This document shows, in pieces, positions 34,028 to 47,637 of a stretch of DNA of 64,000 nt. The DNA is taken from assembly GCF_015832195.1 (NCBI RefSeq), contig NC_052021.1, positions 496,001-560,000 of the forward strand. Reading direction: 5' to 3'. The position numbers and the translations under genes were made by a program. How positions within the stretch are numbered: the first letter of the stretch is position 1; every line of letters begins with the position of its first letter. Under the pieces are notes generated by a model. That model was not told the origin of the DNA. It saw only the letters and a program-made list of their open reading frames with translations, and made no database searches. Source of the stretch: Motacilla alba alba (lineage: Eukaryota; Chordata; Aves; Passeriformes; Motacillidae).

Positions 34028-34336
34028 TGTTGCCACATATCACAGCACAAGCTAGTTTGTACTAGGCAAATTAACCAGCCCCTGGGTTGACTGACGGGGG
34101 CTTTGGCCAATCACATCTTTCCTAAGGCTGCAGAAATATCGCTGGTCCAAGACTTGGGGGGGTGTAAAGATCAGACTAATAGGCTATCCAGACTGGGTTT
34201 TTCAAATGCCCTTTATAAGGAAGAGCTGGAGAATAAATGCTCTCTGTTGCCACATGAACATCAGGTGTGTGGTCTCTTTGTCTCCAACGCACCTCCCCCC
34301 CCCCCCCCCCCCCCCGCCCCCGTACTAACAAACACA
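34028..34336 (+). repeat. outer ERV 3' LTR with poly-C expansion
   Basis: It aligns with 22854-23147 from tgttgccacata to the U5 end, with TATA (ctttataagg) and gagaataaatg conserved. It lacks the internal 26-bp duplication. Near the end a run of 21 C (34295-34315), then G and five C, replaces the cttcccta of the 5' copy. Confidence 0.88.
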
Positions 34337-37300
34337 GGCATGAAAAGAATCACCTTTAATTTTATGAAGTCAAGCACCTAAAAATCTGGAAAATGGTACA
34401 GCTAAACAATTTCTGTAAACTACATTTTCACTTTTTTAAGGCAAATGGAAAGGAACAGGTAAATAGGAGAGAACTAGGACAGTGCTTAGGGTTGTAGTTT
34501 ACAGCTGCCAAATAATGCATGGTTTAATTGGTGTATAGAGCACTGACCTGTTACTGGACAAAAGAATAATGTGTGTCAAGTCATTTAATTTTGAAAAAGG
34601 GTGTTTGCCTTGTTCCTTGCAAAATGTGAAAGGTGTATACTGGGTGGGAAGGTGCAAGGACAAGGCAGGTGTGCCTTCAGTCAGCTGGATTCTGCACAAG
34701 GAAATGGGCTCCTTGCCTGGCCTTCTCTGGTGAGCTCCTCAACAATGGCAAGATCAGTGACTTGACCCAAAATTTCTCATAAGCTTTTTGCTAAACCAGT
34801 TTCACTTTCGAGATACTTGTAACTGTGACACAAACCAGGGCCATGCTTTAAAAACCCTGAGTTTCTAATGAGCGATACTCTGGGGAGAGAATGATTGTAG
34901 GGGCCTCAGATTATTCCCATTCTTGAGACCGCTGTCATGAAGGTACAGTAAATTTGAGGAGCAATTGGAAAAGAAAACTCAAGCGCAGTGGGCATGGAAC
35001 ATATTTTTCCAGTCTAGGAACAGCTGCAGTATTTAAGATAATGCTGCCTTTTCCCTAATTTTTTTATCAGTTTCTTATTTTCCATATGCTGAGAGCTGTG
35101 TCATCTCATCCTCACGGAATTGATCATGCAGTGATCTTTTCTGCTTCATTGCAAAGTCAGCTAAGTCAAATTAAACAGCCTTTATGTTAAAGAGCCACAA
35201 ATTAACTCATATGACACTGTACTGAAGCTGGTGAAGAGTAATTGTGTAATTTTTGCAAAAATTATTGTGGATGGTTATCTTCAGTTCTACTGTGAAAAGC
35301 ACACAGAAAAAAACTAAGACTTCCAGAGCTGGATTTAAAATGTACAGAATTAGTAAGCAAAACAAACAAAAAAATTGATGAGATTCCTCATTAATTGAAT
35401 CCAGTTTAATCTCTGTAAAGGATGTCAAGGATGAAGTAGACTCATATGAGAATCAGGATGGCCCAGTTGTGTCGATCAAGACTGTACCATAAATCACCTG
35501 CATTAGGGGACTGAACTGGTGTTGTGTTTGTAATCTCAGTCCTGGTCTTTCATAAAGGGTTTAGGTTGCACCTTTACCATATTTTAAAACAGCTGATAAC
35601 CTACATCATGGAATTGCTTCTTTTTATGAAAGCAACATGAAAATTTGAGGTGTTCAGTCTTCAAGAAGTGTCATCTGTCCCTTACCTCCTCGGTTAACAC
35701 AGTCTGCAAATGTGTCTGGTACCAAGGAGGAGTATTATTCTAGGCTTGAGTGTATCCAGGGCTGGAAAATTGTTAAAGCTCTGTTCCATGTGGAGCTCTG
35801 AGGTGAAAGCCTCTTCTCTTTCAGTGAAAACAGTGTGGTCTCTTGACAGGTACATTTCAAAATCTCTCTTATTGCTTAAGCTGGGCAAACCAATTGGGTT
35901 CACAAACATCCATAAAAGCAGTCAGGCAGCAGTCAACTCTCTTGTTAGCAAATTTGTCAGGAGGATCAAAGCTTAAACCAGTACAGACGTTCCCTGCTTC
36001 TGCAGAGCACTGGTGTCTAGACTGGGTTTGAACTGTGTAGGATGTTTGCAATACTGCTGGAAACCGCGTACATAAAGGGAGATTTAAATTTTGGTTTTCT
36101 CTATTGCAAACTGCTTTTTCTTACATTGTGCCACAGCAAAGAGACCTCTATACAAGTATCATTGAAATACATTGAGAAACAGATCAAAGCACATTCCTGT
36201 TGCAATGAAAAATCAACACACACATTTCACATTTTTGTTGGAAAGCACTGTCCACAATGAGTACAATATTAGTCACTTCTGTGTACAGTTCCTAAACAGG
36301 GTTGGACAGGGCAGGTATCAGTGTTTCAAGCTGATGCTTCAGTGATAAGTTTTTCATCATCTTCTGCGGTACAAAGCTCATTTCTTTTCCTTGTCCTCCT
36401 CTTTTTTCCCCCTTCTTGCCCCTTGCCCCCATGCCATAAGTTTATGTTTATTTTAAGATTTAATCTCAGCCGCCCTGTGGGTGTTAATATTCTGTTAAGG
36501 TTTTTAGCAAGTACAACCCTCTCAAACTAACCTGAACTTAAGCCAGGTTCAAGTACAAATAGGTATAATGCACAGATTTTAATCATTTTGCAGTAGGTGC
36601 ATAAAGGAATGGCACAATGTTGGAATGGCACAATGTTGGTAATTTATGGGAAGTGCTCAAGAGCTGTCTTGGAGCATGGCAGCCCTAGACACCAGCACCT
36701 TGGGCTGGTGTCTTGGTTCATTTTTACTGGCTGTCACACAGGGAATTCCATGTTCACTCAGAAAATGCTTTTATTCCCGTGTTAAACAGTAGTAATATAC
36801 TCAACTATGAAAATCACATTTGAGCCTGAAACAAGAGAACACTTGCAGCCTTTCAGGTGCTGTTGCAGTTGAAAAATATTCATTTTGATACAGCAATAGG
36901 CAGCTGTATTTTGGAGGGGTTTTTACAGGCTTTTCAAATAGCACAAAATGAAAAAAAAGGATGTATGGTTTCTTGTCTGTTACAGTTTTCAGTTATATTT
37001 ACCTCTTTAATTACCAGGATATTGCATGTGAAGCATGTGGCCATTTGTATTTTGAATTGAAAAGGTTTTATTGTAAAGATGAGTTTCCTGCTGTGCTTAT
37101 TGCTATATGCGCCAAGACATGTATAGTTGCTCCCATTCCTGTGGCTACAATAAATCAAAGTGGGAGAACTCTCACTGTGCCAGTCAAGTAATAGAAAGAA
37201 AGATGGCAAATTTAAGTTTAAACACGTTGGAGAGCCCAAGGCAAAAGGAGTTCCCTCTGCTTTTGGAAAGGAGAAGGAGTTTTTGTTGGTCCTGTGGTTA

Positions 37301-40300
37301 GCCATGATGATTTTGTGCAGTAGTGCTGTGCTTATCCTGATCAAATGGCCTTCACACACATATCCCCTGTCAGTGTGAATTTCTAAAGACTGTCTGATCA
37401 AAGCAACTCTTCTGAATGCCACATTTCTTAGAAATCTGTTTACATCCTCTTGGTTTAGGTAAGTTCAATGTGCTGGAGAAGCTAAAAACCTACTTTATAT
37501 TTTTCAGACACTGGCTTTTTAAAATTTATTTTGTTTCTACTTCAGCTGTTGTTTAGAATGTTGTTTAGTTTATTTTAAGGACTGTGAAACCTGACAGGGT
37601 TTGGTGCTGAAGTATACCTGCTGGAGTCAAAGCTCCCCACAGTTAGTAGGAGGTGGGTCCTTTATAGGCAGAGCTGGGGGAGCCTGGCTCTCTGGGTTAT
37701 GAGTGTTCAGGTGTGTGTTTGCCGGTTGGGTTGAATACAACAGCCCAGGAGCCTGTGTTCTATCCGATTGTAGCATCCCCCAGCAGAGATGCAATGCCTG
37801 CTCACTCTTTCCCTTGGGAAAGTTTCTTCAGTGGCACACCAGGTAATCCATCCAACATCAAAGCCTCATTCCAGTTAAGACCTGATATGTATTTCTGATT
37901 AATCACCTCTTAGGAATATTACACCTGCTATAAAGGCCCTTTTATGTATGAAATAATTGGGTCAGGGTTTTAATTTTTTTTTTCATTCAAGATAGATAAA
38001 TGAAATGAAGCTAGTTAATTGAACTTGAAGCTTTTCTTAGCTGTTCTTCTCAAAGAAGTATCTCCAGCCAATATCAGCATAGCCCAGCAGCTGAGTGTAC
38101 AGGGTGACCTGTGGGGAGGTAAGGTACCAGTGTGGGTCAAAATCCTGCTGTTCTTAGAGTGCAGACTTGACTCAGCTTTCCTCTACTTTAAAAACAGGCA
38201 CAGCCCTCAGGCTCCTCTTCTCTTGGTCTGCAGAAGATATGTGTATAAACAAATATGTGGGTGTTTATACATAATGGAACTGTTCCAGTGGGAAAGGTGG
38301 ATGAATCAGAACATCTGAATTTTGCAAATCCATATCCTGACATATATTTGTTGGAGGCAGTTACCATGCCTGTTAAAACATACCCTGTAGCCTCTGTTAC
38401 ACATACCTTTTCCTCTGAAGTTAGAAGATGGTGTGTTCTATCTCTGCCCCCTCTGATTAGGGCTCAGAAAGACCTGCCTTCCACACTTCATGGCTGCTGT
38501 ATCCAGGGAAAGGGAAGTTTGCTCATTTATAGCCAGAAGAGCATTGTTCCAAACTTTTGTCAAGATGCAAAATTTTTAATATATTTTTTAAAAATTCCAG
38601 AATATTGACTAAATGTGTTTTGGTAGGTGTCAAGAGGAAATGCAGTATACTTGAAGGACCAGGCAGGACCAGCTAATGGTTCTCATGCTCTAATGTTCTC
38701 TGTGTGTTATTCAAATACTACTTTCCAGTAGTTTGCCACTCTAACTTCAGTTCATGTCTGGGCAGTACTAGGAAGTCTTCAGGGCAGTGTATTTAATGAA
38801 GATCAGCGAAACATCAAATAAGAAAATGAGCTACTTCAGCTCCTAAACTGGGATGGTGGGGAGTGATTTTTTTTTTTCAATTCTCCACTTGTTTTCCACG
38901 TGGCTCTGAAGTGAACAAGGCAGATGCTTGTGCTGATCCTGAAGACCAGACCAGTGTGGGAAGGAACAATGTGACAGGCCTGGATAAGGATGGGGGTGGT
39001 GAATGGTTTTTGGTCAGAATTGTGAGAGCAGATCTCTAGAGAGACTGTGAAAAGCTTTGCTGATGGTATCCAGCAATGACCTCCCTCAGCAGGCAGTGAT
39101 TTCTGGGTTGACGTCAGCCTGGGCTTAGCTCCCAAGCCAGCCGCAGGGGATGGACTTCCACAATCCATGTTTGCCTCCCCTTTTTTCTTGGCTGGATGAA
39201 AACAAAAGCTCATCAAGCTTGGATTCTCCTCCTAAACTACTCCTAGGCAGCATGTTTTCTACCTTTATTAGTCTCATTTAAATAACAGAAAGATTATTCC
39301 TGGCAGTGAGCGCAGCTTATAGTAAACAGCTTTTGCTTTAATGCTTTGTTGAACAAGAAACAACACAATTATTTGCCTATAGAGAAACATGCATACATGC
39401 TGTATTGAATCACTCCTTGTGCTAGTGATGGGTGCAGGTTCATGCCCATAGTTGGTTCACTGAATACTGATGAAACAGGCAAGTATGTACCAGAAACAAA
39501 ATTATTATGTTGGTTTTGGTAATTTGTTGCATAAAGGCATGACTGAAAAAAAATTGACAAAAGGCTTTTAAGAATTACTGCTTTATCCTTTTTTATGAAA
39601 GGATGGATTAAAGATTTCAACTTAAAAATCATTAACTATTAATAAAGAAGAGAAGAAACAGGAATCATTTTAATTTCCCTAATTATCATAGTTAATGATA
39701 GCCTTAGGGCAGAATGAGCAAAATACAGAATATACTAATGGAAATGTATCCATTAGAACTGTACTATTTTTGCTTCCCTTGACATGAATACATAGCTAAC
39801 AAAAATACTGTTACAGTACAACTGCTCACTCTGTAAATAATTAAACTATCAGCTGTCATAATGTACAAAGCATTAAATGGCTCTTGGAGGGGATCTCCTT
39901 CCTCGACATCCAGAGGAGTTCTAGCTCCTTGAACATGGTTTTCATTTGAATCTTAAACACCCACACCAAGCTTATCCCTGTAAGGATAGCAGGAATGGAT
40001 TTGGCTCCCTGACCTGATGCCAACATAGCACAGCACTCTTGCACCTGCATAAACAAAGGGGAAGGTAAGGGGGGCGTAGCTCTGCAGCAGAGGAGCCCCT
40101 GTTCCGGGGCAGGATCAGAGCATGCTTTGCAATGCTTTGGTATTGCTACATTTTACTGCACAGAGACAAGCACAGTTTAGACCTGTGAATGGAAGGAGAA
40201 GTGAAGCCAAATGACTGGTACCTTTGTCTGTAATGGAATCCACTGTGCAAGTGGGAAGTGATGCCAAGGTGGTGGTCCTGATGAAAAGTTACAGTGCTGA

Positions 40301-43300
40301 GCCCTCTCTTCACTGACAGCTCTCTCTGTTTCGTAGGCTAAAGTCTTTTATGCATATTTACACTGAAAATTCCTTTATTTCCTCGATGTACGTTCTGTAC
40401 TCTGTTTGCTCTGAAGGTGCTTACTTGCAGTCAGCTAATTGCATGATTCAGTCATTAGTGTTTATGACACTGAGTAGCTGTAATGCTCTCAGGGCCCTGC
40501 TCATGACTGTTTGTACATGTATTTCCTAGCCTGTGTCACAATATATCCAGGTTTATGATTGCAAATGCACACAGAAGGCCAATTTGCAAAGCAGAACAGA
40601 TGGACACATAATCAGTCTAATGACTTAATGTCACAAATGAAATGCCCTTGCAGTTACCTGTTATTTATTCTGCCAAGACTGTTTCTGAAACCTTAATACA
40701 GACTCCAAAGGCTGCCGCTTCCCTCCTTGCAGCAAATGTTGCAGCTCTACCACCCCAGTCACAGGACTGCATGTTGGATCCCTACCTGTACCTACTGCTG
40801 CACCCTAATGTATGCCACCCTACTGTATGCCACCCTATGTTTGGTGTTATCAGTATGCCAGACAGGTGATCACTTTTTTCTTGGAAATTAAAAACCTTTC
40901 CTGAACACTCTGCTATCAGGTAGCTTCTTTGTGTGTGCCATATGTTCTTGCATTTGCTTTTTAATTTAACACCTATACTCCTCCTCAAACATCCCTGTGC
41001 ACGAAAATAATCTTTGTCTTTTCCCTTTCCCCTTTAAACCTGTGACTGAATCTTCATTAAGTCAGTAGGACTTAGAGACATGTCTAACTTTTATGTTGTG
41101 CTGGATTAATTTGTTAAGTTAGGGGCTCAGAAACTTACCATGACCTTACTCATTCCTTCTGAGTTACCAAATTTAAAACTTTTTTAAAAATCCCTCTAAG
41201 TGTCTTATTATTAAAATGGTTAATTCTTAATAGCTTTTCAAAAAATGTGCCTTCTGGTGTGCAGGGAGAAGACAGGTCTCAGTTCCTATGGTGCTTTCCA
41301 ATGGACTTGTAAGAATGCACTGAAGGGCCTCAGTTATTCTGGCCTGAGGAGTGTTTGCTGATGTTTGTAAAAAAGAATAGGTTTTCAGCTGATAACCTCA
41401 CACTTATGGACTTCTGCCATTTCTGCATGGCAAAATTTTTCCTGTTTTCCCTGTTGAAAAGAATCAACCATTAGAAGAAGTAATTGCTCATTATGGCAGA
41501 GGGGAGTGGGGTAATCATGTGGCATCAAATTACTTAATGAGCTGCTGGTCTATTAATGTTGTCCTTAGTACATGCATTGCTGAAAGACATGAGGCACTTA
41601 AACTCCTTCTAGTTTCTACTTTGTCTTTGCACTTTTTCAGACAGTTATAAATTAGGTTGTTAACTAACTGATTTATGGGATATGTTTATTAAGCTAGTAA
41701 TTTTCTGCATCAGTTGTAAATTACCTTCTTTTATTTTGCCATCTGCATAATTATATTTTACCCTTTTGCCTGTGTGCATAATTTGTTACCCTGACAGCCT
41801 TTATCATTCCAACATTTTTGTGGTTTTGTCAATTTTTCTTAAAGGAATGGGATACAGAAAAATAGATATATACCCCAGTGATACAAACTTTTAAGTGACA
41901 TGACTGTCTAAGGCTGAAATTAATTAACATGCCTGATTGAAATAAATAGAAAAACTGTTTTGTAACTGCACAAAACGATGTTACAAAAGTAACCTTTTTG
42001 TAAATTGGAGTTAATATGGAAAAATTTGCACTAGTTAATTATACAATTTTTTCTAATACATTTACCCAGTTGAATTTGTCTCACTCATAGAAGTGTGGGC
42101 AGCCATAGTCCTTGCAGCAATAAGTAGTTGAGGACTAAAAATCTCACTGATTATTTCCTCTTAAAAAAATTGCTTTATAAAAATAGCCATCTCTGATGTA
42201 TCCATCCCTGGGAATTTCTAGTACAGGGCAGTTTTTCAAAACAAGTTTCAGGATATTAATTCACATTTACTTTAAGAAGCTGTTTTCTGCACAGCTACTG
42301 TATAGTAAAGGTGAAAGGATAGAAATTTGTCTCTTTTGTATATCGACAGATATACCTTGCTTTATCTTCACATATCTCTGTACATAGTGAGATGATAAAA
42401 TGAAACAAAGGCAGAACTAAAAGTGTGTCTGTATTCCAGAGTAGATGATAGAGCTTTCCTGGTATTAAGCTTAAATTACATGTAAAGGCCTTTATTTGTA
42501 ATTTTACCTTATAAATGGTGTGCCACATCAGGCATTGCCACATAGAACCTCCACTGATATGATGTAATGAAATAGGCGGTGATAATCTGCTTGAGCAAAA
42601 ATGAGAAGATGCTATCTGAAACCTGATGTGTTATATAGAATTATCTTTTTCCACATGAAATTACACCACCTGAGAAAGAAGTTAGGATGTATAAGAGGAC
42701 TCATCAATCTGTGATAAGACTGTGTAAGGTGTATTTAACTCCAAGATTGTGGTTTATTCATTGAAAAAATAACTCACTTTCCAAATATCTAGATGTTGTC
42801 ACAGTAAAAATTAAATTTGTTGAATTTTTAAATTGGGATGTGTAACTAAACACTGCAATTTCTACAGATTGATGCTTGTGAAATTAGCAGATCAGTGGTT
42901 TTGTTAAGTGTTTCAATTGGTTTTGAGGGACAACTTTGCAGTTAGACTTCTAGATTTCCCTTAGATATTGCTTTGGTTCAGCTTGTGAACAGTTCTCTTT
43001 TGTTAAGCAGTGGTTTGTGGTTAAGAGCTCATCTCTGTTTTGGTGCTTGTTTGGGTTTCGTTTTGTTGGTGCAGTAACTGCAGTAACAGGTCACCTTACA
43101 GCAGCTTGTTTCTGTTAGGCGCTGCCATGAGTCTTGATGGAATCCCTGGATGGAGGCCAGCTGGTCCATCCAGGACCTTGGCCAATTACCTGTAATTATC
43201 TTCACAGCAATTTTCCCTTTATTACCCTAAACCTTCCTTGGCCTTAGACTATTTAAAACATCAAATTACTAAAACTGTTATTGTTTCTGGCTCTGTTTTC

Positions 43301-44879
43301 TCTGAATGTTCCTGGTGTCTCCTTCCATTTTTCCCTCTGCAGTTACAATATGAACTTAATTCAGTAGTAGAAGCCAGAGAGGAATCTGATTTGCAAACAA
43401 AACAGGAGGGAAGGCAATGTATTTTTCAGATCAGTTATTTTTTATGTAGTGTTTGGGGTTTTTTTGTTTTGGTTTGGTTTTTTTGTTGTGTTTTTTTTTT
43501 TTTTTCAATTTTAACCTTAAAACAAGTACATCTCAAAAAAGATTATTCTTTTCTGTTAACTTGATGGTACAAGTTTTAATCTTACATTCTGAGCATGAAG
43601 AACAAAGGCTATAGCACAGAGAAAATTAGAGGTAAACTTTTTTTTCTTTTTTCTTGATTATAGAGTTCAGTGCTTCCACTGGTCCCTTTGCAGAAAGAGT
43701 CCTGTAATCACTCTTTGCACTTCCTTTTTATGCTCTCCCACTACTCAATTAAGAACTCATTAAACCACACACCTGCAGTGTCTTTAACCTGAACTGTAGT
43801 TTTTAACCCCTACTTCTACATAATTATAATGCAGCCTGTGGATTGCCTGACTTGAACTGAGCAAAAATGACAGTAAAACTTATTTGTGACAATAAAGATT
43901 ATGTTGTTTAAAGCCAGCCCATAAACAAGAATGGAAAGGATTTTTGTGAGTACAGAGGACTAGAATTGTTATATATCATGACTTTCTGAGTAGATAGGAT
44001 GAGGCAGCATGCTAACTGATGCACGGCTATAATATATAGTGAATAACTATAGTGGGGTGATGCTCCCCTGGACTGGGGATGATGGAGCACCGGCTTTTGG
44101 GGATGGGCTCTTAATGTTTTGGTTGGATGTAACTTGTGAGATGATGCCATGTCCTGATATTTTTGTGTCCCTTCATGTCTATGAGCTTTGTTAAGTCTTG
44201 GAAGAAATGTTTTGATTCAGGTTCATATTGGAAGATCTGCTACAAGTAGCAGGAGTTCAGGGCTTTTCCATCATGATTGACAGAGGTTCCCTAAAGTGGC
44301 ACTGCCTGTGTCCATCAGTGCTGAGCCATGTTCAAGGAGTGGTGTAAAAATATAGGATTCAGTTGGAAAACACCAGTACTTCATGTTCCCAGCTTTTTTT
44401 TTTTTCAGTGATAAGATTCCATAATTTACAAATGATCCCTGAGGATTTGCTAGTATGGCAAGAGAGGCAGCAAGAAAAGTGAGCTTACAGGTTTGAACAA
44501 TTCAACCCTCAGTGCTGAGTGATGTTTTCATATGAGCTCTGGGTCCTGAGGTTTTTTCCTAACATCCATTCTTACCTTAATTTCTTTCCAAGTCTAGCAT
44601 TTAACACAACCAAAGAAGGTTTTATAATGCTACTTTTGTGAAATGTTTTACTTACTGTCACCATAAGATCCCAATGGTAAAGAAGCTGCAAGAATGTATG
44701 CTTTGCTTGAATAAGGGTTTAGCATCCTAGGAATGATTTTTACCATGTGCATCTGTACAATGTACTCCATGCACTTTTTCTGCCTACACTGGACAAAATC
44801 TATGTGGCACTGTCAGAGTCATTTGAGTGCTTCCTCTGTTAAAATTTTCAGTGACAGTGTACTGGTCTTGGCTCGCCAA
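34337..44879. other. host non-coding DNA, no gene seen
   Basis: About 10.5 kb without a supportable gene. Minor direct repeats lie at 36606-36637 (16-bp unit, two copies) and 40810-40842 (about 15-bp unit, two copies). A T/G-rich tract lies at about 43455-43510. The frame 36934-37422 on the minus strand is open but shows no domain. Confidence 0.55.
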
Positions 44880-45880
44880 TGTGAGATTTCCTGGTCAATG
44901 CACCAATTAGTGTGATGGGTTCAGTGCTGGCCAATCACCAGTGCACTCACTAGAATGTACTTACCCCTTCTTCCTGCTGTGAAATAGGACTAGGAGAAAG
45001 GCAACACAGGCTCAAAACTTTAAAAGGGTATAAAGAAAACTTTATTAACAGTAACTAAAAGAAAGAGTAATAGGAATGAGAACAAAACCTTCTGGACACT
45101 TCTCCCCCTCACAACCTTTTCTTTCCCACTGACAATGTAAAGGGACAAAAACCTAAAATTTTCAGTCAGTTTACCACCTCTAGAATAGTCTTTCTTCAGT
45201 TCACTTAGGGAGAGAAGTCCATCTTGATAATGTTATGGAGACTTCTCTACAAGAAAACAGTTCTCTCGTGGCTCTCAGTTTTCCACACATAGCAGCTGCC
45301 TGGGGAAATCAGCAATCATGAAATCCCTTCCATTTTCCATAAGCTTTTCCCACAGTTGTGTTTATGGGTTATGTCAATTTACACTGTCAACTGGGATACT
45401 GTTTTAAAGATGAGCTGTTCAAAAGCAAAAGTTCTCATTATCTATCTTTGAAATCATCTTAATCTCTAAGAACAGAGATCTTTGTCTTTTCTTCCTGGGG
45501 GTGCAGGATCTGCATCACTGTTTTCTCTCTCTCTGTGTTCAAACTTCTTAAAGGATCACAGGTACTTTAATATCTGTTTACTTCTGCATGGAAGCCTTTG
45601 CTTTATATCTACAATTTGAACACTTTCTTCTCCCCATACTTTTATGTGTTATAGGGGAAAAAAGAGTCCTTCTCCCTAGTTTTACAAGAGGATTTCAGCC
45701 TAAAACTAAAGGCATCTCCTCATCACTCCTATCTAGGACTTGACTACTTCTTCACTGATCTCGACGTCTTCATGTTGATCCTCTCCATGCATCTCATTCC
45801 TTTCTCTCACTCAAGGGAGGCTTGAAGCACTGAAAGAGTTAACATCTCGCCCGGGGCCTGCAGATGGTCACCTGGACCTG
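44880..45880 (-). mobile_element. LTR copy B, inverted relative of copy A
   Basis: Read on the minus strand, this segment aligns with about 12955-13983. Shared blocks include gagatgttaactctttcagtg, caatttgaacactt (opposite sense in copy A) and the LTR end aaatctcaca. Directly beyond the end (44861-44878) lies tggcgagccaagaccagt, a primer-binding-site-like sequence. The upstream boundary near 45880 is where alignment fades. The two copies are clearly diverged. Confidence 0.65.
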
Positions 45881-47132
45881 GTCAGGCTCAGTAGATTGCA
45901 GAGGGAGCTGCAGCTGGGAGAGCAGCAAGGATCTCAGCAGCCAGGCCAGAACTCAGCAGCAGTGTGCTGGGAGGGGACTGATGGCTTCTCGTCTCCCCTT
46001 GCCTGACGGCCGGTGGGGGGCACCCAGCGGGTGCCTTATGACAGGAGCTGCCTGGTCCAGCCTAGCAGAGACAGGAGCTGGGCCAGCTGTGTTACCTCTG
46101 CTGGCCAGAAGGAAAAAGAGAAAGTTACCGGGTCTCTTTTTGTCTTTTGTCTGTGTTTTTCAGAGAGGCTTGTCCAGCTTTCCAGTGCCTGGAAGCTTTG
46201 CATCACTTCTGTAAATGCCTCCCATACAAAACCGCCACAGACAGTAAAATGAGGGATAACAGGAGGGCAGAAGGAAATAGGAGGTGACTGCAAGGGATTA
46301 TTATTTAGCAAGGGACAGCAATGACAGCTCAGAAGCAGGGGACAGTCAAAGGAGTTGATCCAGGAGAGAAGACATGTGTGCTTGAGAAACTTGGGGAAAA
46401 GGAAGGAGAAATGAAGAGATGGTAGCAGCAGCACAGTCCTAAGCACTTGCCTGTATTATCCCACACACTCATAACTCTCCAGCCTTGAGACAGATCTCTT
46501 GGTGACATTCTTAAACAGTTGTTTACCTAAACAAGACCTCAACCATATTCAGCAACATGCTGGTTCCTAGCAAAAGGAACAGGCTGGATTCTAGGGTATT
46601 CAAAGGATATTCAAAGTGTTTACAGTTTTTCACGTGTACTGTAATCAACCTGGAGGAGAATAAAGAGCCTGAAAGGCAAACAGGAAGGTGCAGGAAGATA
46701 CTCCCCCATATCTGGCTGGCTCTCTGAGGAGAAAAGGCCCGAAGTGTAATTGTAGTTAGTTCCCCACAGATGGCTCACAGAATAAAGAGGGGACGGCAAT
46801 GCCGAGGGCACATATCACGGTAATGTCACGACTAACAGTTCTATTGGATCAGAGGACAATGCTACAATGTACCCCCAAAACGATAACCTTAGTGCAGGCC
46901 CCAATGGTGATAAACATCACCCCAGGAAACACCAACTGCAAGTGAGGCGTGACAGAGCACAATACTGACAACAAGCACAACAGCTTGGAGAGCAAATAAA
47001 TCAATGGTGGCACCAGTGGTTAAATTAACCAATGCAAGGGATGCTTATAACAAGTCTGGTTTAACGTGCTCTGCTCACACCTGCTCTTACAGCAAACCTA
47101 CAAGCCCAACACTGGCAGCAAAAAAGGACTGC
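45881..47132. other. unassigned, possibly ERV-derived
   Basis: No intact gene is visible. The stretch 46600-47100 has the look of old retroviral internal sequence next to an LTR, but no diagnostic motif was found. The frames 45864-46214 and 46036-46446 show no recognisable domain. Confidence 0.4.
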
Positions 47133-47540
47133 TGTGATTTCACTTGGGTGGGCAACTAAGTACCATGCAGCTACTCACTCACATCCCTGCTGTTGTGGGA
47201 CTGGAAGAAGAGACAGGAAAGAAAGAAAGAAAAAACTTGTGAGTTGGGAAAAGAGCAGTTTAGTAATTGAAACAAAGTGGAAAATATTAATAATAATGAT
47301 CGATTATAATAAAAAATATATAATGCTGCTACTAATAGTAATAAAAATTAATAAAACTCAGGGGAAAAAAAACTGCCAAAAACCAAAGAATTAATGCACA
47401 GTACAGTTGCTCTCTGCTTGCTGACTTATGTCTAGCCCATCCCTGAACAGCAGTCAGCCCCTTCCAGGTAGCTCCCCCCTCATTTTATATACTGAGCATT
47501 TGCTAAGGAAATTAATTCTATCCCAGCCAAAACCTGGACA
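47133..47540 (-). mobile_element. internally deleted LTR of the common avian ERVL-type family
   Basis: In minus-strand sense it starts tgtccaggttttggctggga and has a TATA box (cagtatataaaatg). An ATT-rich block and a purine/pyrimidine simple repeat (47209-47236 on the plus strand) follow. The end is aagtgaaatcaca. This order matches a widespread bird LTR family as I recall it, shortened internally. The flanks do not give a convincing target duplication. It is the same family as the fragment at 10595-10989. Confidence 0.6.
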
Positions 47541-47637
47541 ATTTGTGAGGCCTGCAAAACATCCACCAAATGTCCAGTAACATCCACCTGTAACAATTCC
47601 TATAATAAGTCTCTGTTCAAAAAAGCATAGGGACATC

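Larger units (their letters stand above)
22854..34336 (+). mobile_element. outer endogenous retrovirus, split by a nested provirus
   Basis: Two related LTRs (22854-23147 and 34028-34336) bracket this element in plus orientation. Its own internal sequence is about 2.7 kb (23148-24748 plus 32968-34027). The rest is a younger minus-strand provirus inserted into it. By eye the LTRs differ at about 24 of some 270 aligned positions, so this element is several times older than its passenger. The internal part is too short and too broken for a full gag-pol-env, so it is either a non-autonomous element or one with a large internal deletion. Flanks gcacg (22849-22853) and ggcatg (34337-34342) are only loosely similar, so the target duplication is unresolved. 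Confidence 0.85.

Noticed and set aside
36934..37422. 162-codon minus-strand frame
   Set aside because: There is no recognisable domain, and the composition does not differ from the surrounding non-coding DNA.
12955..45880. Copies A and B as one provirus
   Set aside because: They are in inverted orientation, which a single provirus cannot have without a later inversion. Nothing between them supports such an event.
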